Counted from the first letter of the stretch, positions 44,341 through 53,475 are shown. The stretch: 64,000 nucleotides of DNA from CBFIDE01 sp965661265 (GCA_965661265.1 CBFIDE010000004.1:85010-149009); one strand, 5' to 3'. A program made the numbers and translations. The notes: a model not told the origin generated them from the letters alone.

Positions 44341-47100
44341 ATGGACAGATTTTCCTTCCTAGGAGGAGTACATTCCCAATTCGTAGATGATTTGTATGAA
44401 AAATACCTTCATAGCCCCGACTCTATTGAAGCTAGTTGGAGAGCATTTTTTCAAGGGTATGATTTTGCATTAGAGACTTATGACGACGATGAGCAAATAG
44501 CCACAGCTGCTATTGGTTCTATGAATCACAAAGAAATCGTTGAAGAAATAAAAAAAGAATTTCAAGTACTTGATCTAATCGAAGACTATAGAACGAGAGG
44601 TCATCTTTTTACTAAAACTAACCCTGTAAGATCAAGAAGATCCTATAGTCCTTCATTGGATATTAGCAACTACGGCCTCTCTGAAGGTGATCTAGATCTA
44701 AATTTTCAAGCAGCCAAAGAATTAGGAGCTAAGGAATCTGGTTCTTTAAGAAGCATTATTCGCCATCTTGATAATATTTATTGTCAATCAATTGGTATAG
44801 AATATATGTATATCAGGGATCCTAAGAAACTTAAATGGTTTCAGGATCGCTTAAATAAAAATGATAATCAACCGCAATTCTCTTCTGACGAAAAGAAAGA
44901 GATTCTTTCTAAATTGAATGAAGCTGTTGCTTTTGAAAGCTTCTTGAATACTAAGTTTGTGGGTCAAAAGAGATTCTCAATTGAGGGTGCCGAGTCTTTA
45001 ATTCCAGCTTTGGACATGGGAATTAGAGATGCCGCTAATCTTGGAGTAAAAGAATTTATCGTTGGAATGGCCCATAGAGGTCGCCTTAACGTTCTCTCAA
45101 ATATTTTCGGGAAAACTCAAAGAGATATTTTCTCTGAATTTGAGGGCAAAGAATTTACGGATGATGAGTTTGATGGTGATGTAAAATATCACTTAGGTTA
45201 CTCTTCTGAAAAAACTTTGGATAATGGCAAGACTGTCAAACTTCATATTTCTCCAAACCCTTCTCACCTAGAAGCTGTAGACGGAGTTGTTGAAGGTATT
45301 GCTAGAGCTAAAATTAGCAATGATTATGATAATGATGCAACCAAGGTTCTTCCTATATTAATTCATGGAGATGCAGCAGTTGCAGGTCAAGGAATCCTTT
45401 ATGAAGTAATTCAAATGGAACGCCTTGATGGGTATAAAACTGGCGGTACTATCCATGTTGTGATTAACAATCAAGTTGGATTTACAACCAATTATTTAGA
45501 TGGTAGGTCAAGTACTTATTGTACTGATATAGCAAAGGTTGTTTTAGCCCCTGTACTGCACGTAAATGGTGATGACTCTGAAGCAGTTGCTCATGCAATG
45601 AATTTTGCTGTAGAATATAGGCAGACATTTAAGAATGATATTTTTATTGACCTTCTTTGCTACAGAAAGTACGGTCATAACGAAGGCGATGAGCCTAGGT
45701 TCACACAACCTTTACTTTATAAGGAGATTAGCAAGCATCCTAATCCAAGAAAAATTTACAGTGATAAGCTGATTCAAGAAGGAATCATCGATAAAGCTTT
45801 TCTTTTAAGTCTTGAGAAAGATTTTAAGGAAATGCTTGAAATGAAGTTTGATGAGTCTAAGAAAATAAAGAAAAATACGATTACTCGATTCATGGCAAGT
45901 GATTGGAAAGATCAACGCTCTGCAGAATGGGAAGAGCTGATGACTTCTCCGGACACTTCTTTTGATCAAGAGAAATTAAAGAAAATAGCCAAAATTATTA
46001 CCACTTTACCAGAAGGAAAAAAATACTTCAACAAAATTCAGCGTCTTCTTAAACAGCGCTGGGAAATGGTAGACACTAAGGATTCTCTAGACTGGGGAAT
46101 GGCTGAATTATTGGCCTATGGTTCTTTGCTTGAAGACGGCTATAATGTTAGAATTAGTGGTGAAGATGTTGAAAGAGGAACTTTCTCGCACAGACATGCC
46201 GTAATTAAAGTTGAAGATTCTGAAGAAGAAATTATCCTTCTTGAAAATGTAGGTGGTAAGAAAGGAAGATTTTCAATCTACAATTCGCATCTGTCTGAAT
46301 ATGGCGTTCTAGGTTTTGATTACGGATATGCTATGACTTCTCCTAAATCATTAGTTGTTTGGGAGGCTCAGTTTGGAGATTTCTTTAATGGAGCCCAAAT
46401 TATGGTTGATCAATTTATCTCTGCTGCTGAAGATAAATGGAAAGTCCAAAATGGTATCGTTCTCTACCTTCCTCATGGATATGAAGGTCAAGGAGCGGAG
46501 CACTCTAGTGCAAGATTAGAAAGATGGTTGCAACAATGCGCTCAAGCAAATATGCAAGTAACTAATATTACTAGCCCTGCTAACTTCTTTCACGTCTTGA
46601 GAAGACAAATGAATAGACCTTTTAGAAAGCCATTAATTATTATGACTCCTAAAAGTCTTTTAAGACATCCAAAAGTAGTTTCTCCGCTTAAAGATTTGGC
46701 TCAAGGCCGATTCCAAGAAATCATTGATGACAATAGAATAGCTGATAAGAAGAAAGTCGAAAAAGTAGTTTTTGTTTCCGGAAAAATCTATTTCGATATC
46801 GATGCTCTAAGAGATGAAGAATTAAAAGAAAATATTGCAATAGTAAGGCTAGAGCAACTTTATCCCCTTGTTGAGGATAAAATTATAGAGCTTATCAATT
46901 CATACCCAAATGCTAAAGAAGTGATTTGGGCTCAGGAAGAACCTCTTAATATGGGAGCAGCTTCTTACATAAGATTAAATTTCCCGAAAGCAATTGACAG
47001 AGTTATTGCTCCTGGCCCTAGTGCTAGCACAGCAACTGGATCTAGTAAAGCTTTCCAGAAATCACATAATAGTTTGATTAATAAAATTTATAACGCCTAA
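44341..47100 (+). CDS. sucA: 2-oxoglutarate dehydrogenase E1 component
   Basis: The 919-residue thiamine-diphosphate enzyme decarboxylates 2-oxoglutarate in the TCA cycle. It carries the short N-terminal E1 peptide 'FVDDLYEKYLHSPDSIEASW' (14-33), the 'AHRGRLNVLSNI' segment, a ThDP motif around 'HGDAAVAGQGILYEV', and C-terminal transketolase-like parts including 'LPHGYEGQGAEHSSARLERW'. The gene is followed 10 nt later by sucB, the E2 component. No E3 gene is adjacent. Confidence 0.96.
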   Translation: MDRFSFLGGVHSQFVDDLYEKYLHSPDSIEASWRAFFQGYDFALETYDDDEQIATAAIGSMNHKEIVEEIKKEFQVLDLIEDYRTRGHLFTKTNPVRSRRSYSPSLDISNYGLSEGDLDLNFQAAKELGAKESGSLRSIIRHLDNIYCQSIGIEYMYIRDPKKLKWFQDRLNKNDNQPQFSSDEKKEILSKLNEAVAFESFLNTKFVGQKRFSIEGAESLIPALDMGIRDAANLGVKEFIVGMAHRGRLNVLSNIFGKTQRDIFSEFEGKEFTDDEFDGDVKYHLGYSSEKTLDNGKTVKLHISPNPSHLEAVDGVVEGIARAKISNDYDNDATKVLPILIHGDAAVAGQGILYEVIQMERLDGYKTGGTIHVVINNQVGFTTNYLDGRSSTYCTDIAKVVLAPVLHVNGDDSEAVAHAMNFAVEYRQTFKNDIFIDLLCYRKYGHNEGDEPRFTQPLLYKEISKHPNPRKIYSDKLIQEGIIDKAFLLSLEKDFKEMLEMKFDESKKIKKNTITRFMASDWKDQRSAEWEELMTSPDTSFDQEKLKKIAKIITTLPEGKKYFNKIQRLLKQRWEMVDTKDSLDWGMAELLAYGSLLEDGYNVRISGEDVERGTFSHRHAVIKVEDSEEEIILLENVGGKKGRFSIYNSHLSEYGVLGFDYGYAMTSPKSLVVWEAQFGDFFNGAQIMVDQFISAAEDKWKVQNGIVLYLPHGYEGQGAEHSSARLERWLQQCAQANMQVTNITSPANFFHVLRRQMNRPFRKPLIIMTPKSLLRHPKVVSPLKDLAQGRFQEIIDDNRIADKKKVEKVVFVSGKIYFDIDALRDEELKENIAIVRLEQLYPLVEDKIIELINSYPNAKEVIWAQEEPLNMGAASYIRLNFPKAIDRVIAPGPSASTATGSSKAFQKSHNSLINKIYNA

Positions 47101-47110
47101 TTAGTTCAAA

Positions 47111-48328
47111 ATGAGCGTAGATATCAAAGTCCCTTCACCGGGCGAGTCTGTTTCAGAAGTAGAAATTGCAAGTTGGTTAGTAGCTGACGGTGACTATGTT
47201 GAAAAAGATCAAGAAATAGTAGAATTAGATTCGGACAAAGCAACTCTTGCTATGCCAGCTGAAGAAAGTGGAATTATTTCTATTAGCGTTGAAGAAGGAG
47301 AAGCTGTTGAAGTTGGCCAAGTAATTGGAACTATTGATACGAGCGCTGCTAAGCCAGAAGGTTCTGCAGATGAGCCGAAGGCTGAAGAAAAAACTGCAGA
47401 AGCTCCTAAAGCTGCTCCAGTAGCAGACAAGAAAGCTGAAACATATGCAAGTGGATCTACAAGTCCTGCGGCTAAGAAAATTTTGGACGAAAAAGGTTTA
47501 GATGCCAAACTAATTAAGGGCACAGGTAAAGATGGAAGAATTACTAAAGATGATGCTGTAAAAGCAAATGCATCTATGGGAACTTCTACCGGTGCTTTAA
47601 GGAATTCTGATAGATCTAAAATGTCTTCTTTAAGAAGAAGAGTTGCTAGCCGTTTGGTTTCAGTTAAAAATGAAACTGCTATGCTAACTACTTTTAATGA
47701 AGTAGACATGAGTGCTATTTTTGCATTAAGATCTGAGTATAAAGAAGCTTTTAAAGAAAAGCATAATGTAGGTCTTGGATTCATGAGTTTCTTTACTCTA
47801 GCAGTAACTAGAGCCTTAAAAGAATTCCCACAAGTAAACTCAATGATTGATGGCGATCATATGATTAGCCACGATTATGCTGACATTAGCATTGCTGTAA
47901 GCGGACCAAAAGGATTAATGGTTCCTGTAGTAAGAAATGCTGAAAACTTAAGCTTTGCTGGAGTAGAGTCAGAGATTAAAAGGTTAGCCATGCGTGTAAG
48001 AGATGGTCAAGTGACTGTTGATGATATGACTGGCGGTACTTTTACAATCACAAACGGTGGTGTATTTGGATCTATGCTTTCTACCCCTATTATTAATCCT
48101 CCACAATCAGCTATCTTAGGAATGCATAATATCGTGGAGCGCCCTATGGCTATTGATGGTAAAGTAGAAATCAGACCTATTATGTATGTTGCTCTTTCTT
48201 ATGATCATAGAATCATTGACGGTAGAGAATCTGTAGGTTTCTTAGTTGCCGTTAAGGAAGCTTTAGAAAACCCAGCAGAGCTACTAATGGGAGGTACATC
48301 AAACATAAAAAGAGCTCTAGAGCTTTAA
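47111..48328 (+). CDS. sucB: 2-oxoglutarate dehydrogenase E2, dihydrolipoamide succinyltransferase
   Basis: The 405-residue E2 has a lipoyl domain (1-75) with the lipoyl-lysine K43 in 'ELDSDKATLAMP', an Ala/Glu/Lys/Pro linker (about 78-115), a peripheral subunit-binding domain (about 118-155, 'SPAAKKILDEKGLDAKLIKG') and a catalytic domain (about 175-405) ending in 'SYDHRIIDGRESVGFL'. It passes succinyl to CoA. A terminator directly follows. Confidence 0.96.
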   Translation: MSVDIKVPSPGESVSEVEIASWLVADGDYVEKDQEIVELDSDKATLAMPAEESGIISISVEEGEAVEVGQVIGTIDTSAAKPEGSADEPKAEEKTAEAPKAAPVADKKAETYASGSTSPAAKKILDEKGLDAKLIKGTGKDGRITKDDAVKANASMGTSTGALRNSDRSKMSSLRRRVASRLVSVKNETAMLTTFNEVDMSAIFALRSEYKEAFKEKHNVGLGFMSFFTLAVTRALKEFPQVNSMIDGDHMISHDYADISIAVSGPKGLMVPVVRNAENLSFAGVESEIKRLAMRVRDGQVTVDDMTGGTFTITNGGVFGSMLSTPIINPPQSAILGMHNIVERPMAIDGKVEIRPIMYVALSYDHRIIDGRESVGFLVAVKEALENPAELLMGGTSNIKRALEL

Positions 48329-48339
48329 TTTATAAACTA

Positions 48340-48379
48340 AAAATCGGCACAATTTTATTATAAAGTTGTGCCGATTTTT
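48340..48379 (+). terminator. Terminator after sucB, ending 5 nt before tatD
   Basis: A perfect 13-bp stem AAAATCGGCACAA/TTGTGCCGATTTT with a 13-nt loop ends in a T-run at 48379. The tatD start codon is at 48385, so either tatD relies on read-through or its promoter overlaps the hairpin. Confidence 0.85.
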
Positions 48380-48384
48380 CTATT

Positions 48385-49149
48385 ATGATAGATACACATA
48401 GCCACATTTATCAGGATGTCTTTAATGTCGATATTGAAGAAGTTTTAAATCGCGCGAAAGCGGCTGGTGTAACTAGAATATACTTACCTAATATTGACGT
48501 TGAATCTATTTCTAAGACAGATAATTTAGCTGAACGATCTGACATCTGCTTCCCAATGATGGGCCTCCACCCTGGATCGGTAGGTGAAAATTACAAAGAA
48601 GATTACGCCAAAATTAAAGCCCATATACTTTCAAAGCCAAATTATTATAAGGCCATTGGAGAAATTGGTGTGGACCTTTATTGGGACAAAAGCTTTAAAG
48701 ATGCTCAAATGTTTCTATTCAAAGAGCAAATAGAATTGGCAATAGAACTTAATCTGCCTATTGTTATTCACTGCCGCGATGCCTTTGATGAAGTCTTTGA
48801 AGTTCTAGAAGATTGCAAACATCCAAAGCTATTTGGTATTTTTCATTGCTTTACAGGGAGCCATGAGCAAGCATTAAAAGCAATATCTTACAATCTTAAG
48901 TTGGGTATTGGAGGAATTGTTACCTTTAAAAATGCTGGCCTAGATAAAGTTGTGGAGCAAATTGATTTAAAACATTTAGTTTTAGAAACCGATGCACCTT
49001 ATTTAGCACCAACACCCTATAGAGGTAAAAGAAATGAGCCTTCTTATTTAAGAGAGATTAGCCAAAAAATTGCCGATCTAAAGGAGATTGATGTAGATTT
49101 ATTACGAGAAATTACAAGCCAAAATGCAATTGATATATTTGGAGAATGA
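48385..49149 (+). CDS. tatD: TatD family metal-dependent hydrolase
   Basis: The 254-residue TIM-barrel hydrolase (DNase-like) has the metal ligands in 'MIDTHSHIYQDVF' (1-13), 'AIGEIGVDLYWD' (near 91), 'IVIHCRDAFDE', 'GIFHCFTG' and 'LETDAPYLAP' (near 202). TatD proteins act as 3'-5' exonucleases in DNA repair or RNA quality control. It overlaps ansA by 4 nt. Confidence 0.92.
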   Translation: MIDTHSHIYQDVFNVDIEEVLNRAKAAGVTRIYLPNIDVESISKTDNLAERSDICFPMMGLHPGSVGENYKEDYAKIKAHILSKPNYYKAIGEIGVDLYWDKSFKDAQMFLFKEQIELAIELNLPIVIHCRDAFDEVFEVLEDCKHPKLFGIFHCFTGSHEQALKAISYNLKLGIGGIVTFKNAGLDKVVEQIDLKHLVLETDAPYLAPTPYRGKRNEPSYLREISQKIADLKEIDVDLLREITSQNAIDIFGE

Positions 49150-50186
49150 GTGGTAAATCCAAAATCTTAATGATCTATACTGGAGGAACTATTGGGATGG
49201 TCAAAGACCCCGTTAGCCAGAGTTTAATCCCTTTTCAATTCTCACAACTCTTAAATAAAATTCCGGAACTTTCAGAATTAAGCTGTCAAATAGATACAGA
49301 TAGCTTGGAAGAACCAATCGACTCAAGTAATATAAAGCCAGAGCATTGGGTAAGAATAGCTAAAAGGATAGAACAAGATTATGATAAGTATGAGGGTTTT
49401 GTGATTCTACACGGATCTGATACTATGGCCTATACCAGTAGTGCCTTAAGCTTTATGCTCAAGAACCTTTCCAAACCCGTTATTCTCACTGGATCTCAAC
49501 TTCCAATTGGTTTAGCTAGATCAGACGCAAGAGAAAATTTGCTTACCGCGATAGAAATCGCAATTGCGCGCAGAGAAGATGGACTAGCCCAAGTTCCTGA
49601 AGTAGCTATCTATTTTGAGTATGATTTATTCAGAGGGAACAGAGTTCATAAAGTGAGTAGTGAGGATTTTGAAGCTTTTCAATCTTTAAACTACCCAAAG
49701 TTAGCTGAAGCTGGAGTCAATATAAAATACAATAGTGGAGCTATAAGGCATCCGTCTAAAGACCCTTTAAAACTTCAGACCAATCTTTCTACCAATGTGG
49801 CAGTGATTAGTTGTTTCCCAGGAATGAATCAATCTTATGTTGATTCCATTATAAATCATTCAGAAGCAGAGGTTTTTATTATTAGAACCTTTGGGTCTGG
49901 AAATGCCCCAACAGACTCATGGTTCTTAAGCGCTATTAAAAACGGGATTAAACAAGGAAAGCTCTTCATTAATGCCAGCCAATGTGAAGGCGGAGCGGTA
50001 AGTCTTGGCAAATACGAGGCTAGCCAGAAAATGCAAGAAATGGGAATGATTAGTGCCAAGGATATGAGCTTAGAAGCTGTGGTCACAAAATCAATGTTCC
50101 TTTTAGGCCAGTCACTCAGCGCCTTAGAGTTTAAAGAATCTTTCGAAAAAAACTTAGAAGGAGAAGTTGATGACAAATTAGTCTAA
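49146..50186 (+). CDS. ansA: Type I L-asparaginase
   Basis: The 346-residue enzyme hydrolyses asparagine to aspartate and ammonia in the cytoplasm. Both catalytic threonine sites are visible: 'IYTGGTIGMV' (9-18) and 'LHGSDTMAYTSSALSFML' (near 93-110). There is no signal peptide, as expected of the cytoplasmic type I form. The start ATG overlaps the tatD stop. The tRNA-Ser gene follows 46 nt after the stop. Confidence 0.93.
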   Translation: MSGKSKILMIYTGGTIGMVKDPVSQSLIPFQFSQLLNKIPELSELSCQIDTDSLEEPIDSSNIKPEHWVRIAKRIEQDYDKYEGFVILHGSDTMAYTSSALSFMLKNLSKPVILTGSQLPIGLARSDARENLLTAIEIAIARREDGLAQVPEVAIYFEYDLFRGNRVHKVSSEDFEAFQSLNYPKLAEAGVNIKYNSGAIRHPSKDPLKLQTNLSTNVAVISCFPGMNQSYVDSIINHSEAEVFIIRTFGSGNAPTDSWFLSAIKNGIKQGKLFINASQCEGGAVSLGKYEASQKMQEMGMISAKDMSLEAVVTKSMFLLGQSLSALEFKESFEKNLEGEVDDKLV

Positions 50187-50232
50187 TTTGTAAGTCCAGA
50201 AACCTTTTTTTAATAGATTTGCCTCCCTTATT

Positions 50233-50319
50233 GGAGAGGTGCCTGAGTGGTTTAAAGGGCCTGCCTGGAAAGCCGGTATACGGGCGACCGTATCGAGGGT
50301 TCGAATCCCTTCCTCTCCT
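50233..50319 (+). tRNA. tRNA-Ser(GGA)
   Basis: The acceptor stem is GGAGAGG/CCTCTCC, the D-arm holds GCCTGAGTGG, the anticodon stem-loop CTGCCTGGAAAGCCGG has anticodon GGA, a long variable arm (TATACGGGCGACCGTATC) marks a class II tRNA, and the T-loop is TTCGAAT. These together give serine. The base after the acceptor stem (discriminator 73) is T rather than the usual G, and CCA is not encoded. A terminator follows. Confidence 0.93.
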
Positions 50320-50330
50320 CAAAGATTCAG

Positions 50331-50355
50331 AAGCCCAGCAATTGCTGGGCTTTTT
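50331..50355 (+). terminator. Terminator after tRNA-Ser
   Basis: A 9-bp stem AAGCCCAGC/GCTGGGCTT with AATT loop and trailing Ts lies 11 nt after the tRNA. Confidence 0.88.
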
Positions 50356-50627
50356 GCATTTTGGAGGCTATGAACCAAACTCTTGTTTGAGTGAATAGAT
50401 ACAAAATTTGTCTATCAAAATGACTTCCAAAAATAACACCTTGATTTAAGCAACCCAATTAGGAGAATAAACTCTAAAAAAATGTTCATAACAGCTTGTA
50501 AATAGCACTTATGTTAACTCATGGTTAAAAAAATTCAAGAAGAATCAAAAAAGATCACTACAAATGCGCTGCCATGACTAAAGATTTTTTATTTTCACCC
50601 CGAAATTATAAAAAACACCAAAAAGCA

Positions 50628-51476
50628 ATGAAAAAAGCACTTTCTATCCTGGCTATATTTGGTCTTGTAGCCTTTGGAGGTACAAACTTAATAGCACAAG
50701 ACGACGCCACAGAAGGAACAGAGCAAGTAACTGATACAGCTGCTACTGAATCTACTGACTCATCAGCAACTGCAACAGAAGAAGTAGCAGAGCCGGCAAA
50801 AGAAGAAGCTCCAGCCCCAGTTGAAGAAGCTGAAGTTGAACAGTCTTTCCACCAAGTATTGAAGACACAGTTTATTAATGGAGGCCCTGGTTTTATGGGT
50901 ATCGTATTAATTACTTTAATCCTAGGTCTTGCTTTATGTATTGAGCGTATTCTTTACTTAAACATGGCGGCGCCAAACTCTAAGAAGCTTTTAGCTGAAA
51001 TAGAAGATGCTCTGAAGAGTGGAGGTGTAGAAGCAGCAAAGGAAGTTTGTAGAAATACAAGAGGACCTGTTGCTAGTATTTTCTACCAAGGTCTTGATAG
51101 ATCAGGTGAAGGTATTGATGTGGTTGAGAAATCTATCGTTTCTTACGGATCTGTTCAAATGGGTCTTTTAGAAAGAAATATATCTTGGATATCATTATTT
51201 ATTGCGTTAGCACCTATGCTTGGTTTCATGGGAACTGTAATCGGTATGATTGGAGCCTTTGACGCAATTGAAGCAGCTGGAGATATTTCTCCATCATTAG
51301 TGGCTGGAGGTATTAAAGTAGCACTTTTAACAACCGTGTTTGGTTTGATAGTAGCGATCATCCTACAGATTTTTTATAATTATATTATTTCAAAAGTTGA
51401 CTCAATCGTGAACACTATGGAAGATGCTTCTATATCTATGATTGACCTTCTTGTTAAGCACCACGTAGCTGAATAA
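50628..51476 (+). CDS. exbB: ExbB/TolQ/MotA-family proton channel subunit
   Basis: From the chosen ATG the protein has 282 residues: a hydrophobic N-terminal segment (about 5-24, signal-like), an Ala/Thr/Glu/Pro-rich linker (about 25-68), a transmembrane helix (about 83-105) and the MotA/TolQ/ExbB domain with 'APMLGFMGTVIGMIGAFDAI' (about 196-215) and a final helix pair. It forms the proton-driven motor that energises TonB receptors. The frame opens 18 codons upstream (50574); I prefer 50628 because the first Met-Lys-Lys there starts a normal signal segment. Confidence 0.88.
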   Translation: MKKALSILAIFGLVAFGGTNLIAQDDATEGTEQVTDTAATESTDSSATATEEVAEPAKEEAPAPVEEAEVEQSFHQVLKTQFINGGPGFMGIVLITLILGLALCIERILYLNMAAPNSKKLLAEIEDALKSGGVEAAKEVCRNTRGPVASIFYQGLDRSGEGIDVVEKSIVSYGSVQMGLLERNISWISLFIALAPMLGFMGTVIGMIGAFDAIEAAGDISPSLVAGGIKVALLTTVFGLIVAIILQIFYNYIISKVDSIVNTMEDASISMIDLLVKHHVAE

Positions 51477-51490
51477 TTAAAAATATCATC

Positions 51491-51799
51491 ATGATAGACT
51501 TTGGAATGTATACATCTTACGTGCTGATAGGCATTGCTGTTGTAGGTATCCTTTTCTTTGCGGTAGCAAAGATTGTTGGAAGCCCAGAAAACGCAAAGAC
51601 TGCCCTTATTGGTATCGGAGGATTAGTAGTTCTTCTTGGTATTTCTTATGCACTTTCTAGTAGCGAACACTTAGCAAAAGCAGAAATCTCGGAAAGCACT
51701 TCCCATAATGTTGGTACAGGAATCGTAGCCCTTTATATATTGGGTGCAGCAACAATTGTTACCATTCTTTACAGTGAAATCTCTAGATTAATAAAGTAA
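51491..51799 (+). CDS. Small three-helix membrane protein inside the exbB-exbD operon
   Basis: The 102-residue protein has three hydrophobic helices (about 7-27, 36-56, 73-97) and a short loop between the second and third. I do not recognise the family. It lies 14 nt after exbB and 1 nt before the first exbD, so it is translated with the Ton motor and is probably a partner. I recall similar small genes at this position in other Bacteroidota, but this was not checked. Confidence 0.7.
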   Translation: MIDFGMYTSYVLIGIAVVGILFFAVAKIVGSPENAKTALIGIGGLVVLLGISYALSSSEHLAKAEISESTSHNVGTGIVALYILGAATIVTILYSEISRLIK

Positions 51800-51800
51800 G

Positions 51801-52373
51801 ATGCCTAGAAGTAAAAGAGGAATACCAGAAATTAACGCAGGCTCGATGGCAGATATAGCTTTCTTGCTGCTGATCTTCTTCCTAGTAACTACTACTATGG
51901 ATGTTGATTCAGGTATCAGCACTAAGCTTCCTCCTTTTGATCCTGAAAAATTGGAAAATCCACCACCAATAAAGCAAAAGAATATTTTCACTGTTTTAGT
52001 GAATTCTAATGACGACTTATTGGTTGAGGATAATGAAATGCGTTTAGGAAATTTAAGAGAAGCCGCTAAGAAGTTTCTTGATAACAACGGAGACGGAAGT
52101 TGTAACCATTGTCAAGGAGAATCTAGTCCATTATCTTCAGATAATCCTGGAAAAGCGATTATCTCTCTTCAAAACGATAGAGGAACATCCTACAATACAT
52201 ACATCTCTGTTCAAAATGAGCTGGTAGCAGCCTACAATGATTTAAGAGATGAACTAGCGAACAGAAAGTACGGAAAGCTATTTAAGGATTGCTCAGAAGA
52301 AGAACAAAAGTTCCTCCAAGATGCATACCCTCAGAAAATTTCTGAAGCAGAACCATTAAACTTAGGAGGATAG
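51801..52373 (+). CDS. exbD: ExbD/TolR-family protein, with Cys-containing insert
   Basis: The 190-residue protein has one N-terminal helix (about 14-34) preceded by 'PEINAGSMADIAFLLLIFFL', with the conserved membrane Asp (D14 region). The periplasmic domain carries an insert with a CxxC-like pair 'GDGSCNHCQGESS' (near 95-107), not seen in the second ExbD. The insert may bind metal or form a disulfide; this is inference. It works with ExbB and TonB. Confidence 0.87.
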   Translation: MPRSKRGIPEINAGSMADIAFLLLIFFLVTTTMDVDSGISTKLPPFDPEKLENPPPIKQKNIFTVLVNSNDDLLVEDNEMRLGNLREAAKKFLDNNGDGSCNHCQGESSPLSSDNPGKAIISLQNDRGTSYNTYISVQNELVAAYNDLRDELANRKYGKLFKDCSEEEQKFLQDAYPQKISEAEPLNLGG

Positions 52374-52374
52374 T

Positions 52375-52848
52375 ATGTCAAAGTTTAAGAAAAAAACCGG
52401 AGGAGGTACCCCTGCAATATCTACGGCTTCATTGCCAGATATCGTATTTATGTTACTTTTCTTCTTTATGGTAACTACAGTAATGAGAGAGGTAACTTTA
52501 TTGGTAGATAATACTAAACCTAAAGCTACTGAAATAAAAAAACTAGAGCGTAAGTCTCTAGTATCTTATATCTACGTTGGTAAACCAAAAGATAAGTACG
52601 TACCTCAAATTGGTGCAGAACCAAGAATTCAATTGAATGATGCCTTCGCTAGACTTTCTGATATTGGTCAGTATGTTATTACTGAACGTGAAGCGATCAA
52701 TGAGGCTGAAAGACCATTATTAACTGTTTCTATAAAAGGAGACAAGAAAATTAAAATGGGTCTTGTTTCTGATATCAAGTTAGAACTTAGAAAAGCTGAG
52801 GCTTTAAAAATTAACTACTCTACTTTAAAAGGAGAAGTTGAAGACTAA
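52375..52848 (+). CDS. exbD: Second ExbD/TolR-family protein
   Basis: The 157-residue protein has the same layout as its neighbour: Lys/Gly-rich start, 'ISTASLPDIVFMLLFFFMVTT' around the membrane helix (about 16-38), and a periplasmic domain. The membrane Asp is present in 'LPDIVF'. It starts 1 nt after the first exbD. Two ExbD copies behind one ExbB are common in Bacteroidota. A strong terminator follows. Confidence 0.9.
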   Translation: MSKFKKKTGGGTPAISTASLPDIVFMLLFFFMVTTVMREVTLLVDNTKPKATEIKKLERKSLVSYIYVGKPKDKYVPQIGAEPRIQLNDAFARLSDIGQYVITEREAINEAERPLLTVSIKGDKKIKMGLVSDIKLELRKAEALKINYSTLKGEVED

Positions 52849-52873
52849 GAATTGATCTTAATATCTAATATTT

Positions 52874-52907
52874 AAAAAACCTTGAACGTTGTTCAAGGTT
52901 TTTTTTT
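52874..52907 (+). terminator. Terminator after the exbB-exbD operon
   Basis: A 14-bp stem AAAAAACCTTGAAC/GTTCAAGGTTTTTT with GTT loop and extra Ts begins 26 nt after the second exbD stop. Confidence 0.92.
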
Positions 52908-52961
52908 GCTATTCCAAGTTTTCATAAAATATCATTTAATTAATAGAATAAAACGAGCCTT

Positions 52962-53470
52962 ATGAATTATTTAGTCCTTTCACTTGCCATCCTTCTTAAT
53001 TTCTCAATCACCGCGCAAACATACTCGTCTCCTGTGAACTATAAGATGGAATCTATTGAAGACTATAATTCCTATAATGATGAAATTCTTAAAGGTATAG
53101 GCTTCATCCTTACTAATCCGATAGGCACAACAAATTTGCTGTTAAAAGGGCCAATAAATTCTTCATGCAATGAATAACTGGTACAGATGCAGTTAGTATT
53201 GTTTTTGATTTAGATTTCACAAAGTTTTTAAAAAAATCTGAATTACTTATTCCATTTGCTGCGGGTTGGTCAAAATATGTATTGGATAATCCTGACAAGA
53301 AAAAGATCATGTAAAGGGCAATTTAAATGGAATCTTGACCGTAATTACATATGCTGATAATAACCCACCTTTAGACAAGAACTCTGCTCTCAAAAAAACT
53401 TGTTAAAAAGAAAGAAGCTGGAGAATTGGAAAGTTGGATTCAGAAAGAGATTTCAAAGAAGGATTACTAG
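52962..53470 (+). pseudogene. Decayed secreted-protein gene with several frameshifts
   Basis: The first 60 or so codons (ATG at 52962) encode a signal peptide (ending SITAQT) and 'YNDEILKGIGFILTNP'. Protein-like sequence then continues in other frames: frame shift near 53120 into 'GTDAVSIVFDLDF...KYVLDNPDKKKIM' (with an in-frame TGA before it), another near 53311 into 'VKGNLNGILTVITYADNNPP', and one at the A7 run 53392-53398 into 'LVKKKEAGELESWIQKEISK' to a stop at 53468-53470. Three shifts plus a stop in 0.5 kb fit gene decay better than reading error. The intact ancestor was a secreted protein of about 165 residues; no family recognised. Confidence 0.75.
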
Positions 53471-53475
53471 ATTAT

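Noticed and set aside
47209..47784. 191-codon open frame antisense to sucB
   Set aside because: It mirrors the codon bias of the lipoyl domain and Ala/Glu/Lys linker of sucB, with a low-complexity product. sucB is certain.
50131..50322. 63-codon minus-strand frame covering the tRNA-Ser
   Set aside because: It is the reverse complement of the tRNA gene plus the end of ansA. Such frames are a known annotation artefact over tRNAs.
50511..50539. Pho-box-like pair ATGTTAA and TGGTTAA (11-bp period) upstream of exbB
   Set aside because: Only two units match, the third is poor, and the orientation relative to the gene is opposite to that at 15.7 kb. Too weak in AT-rich DNA to call.
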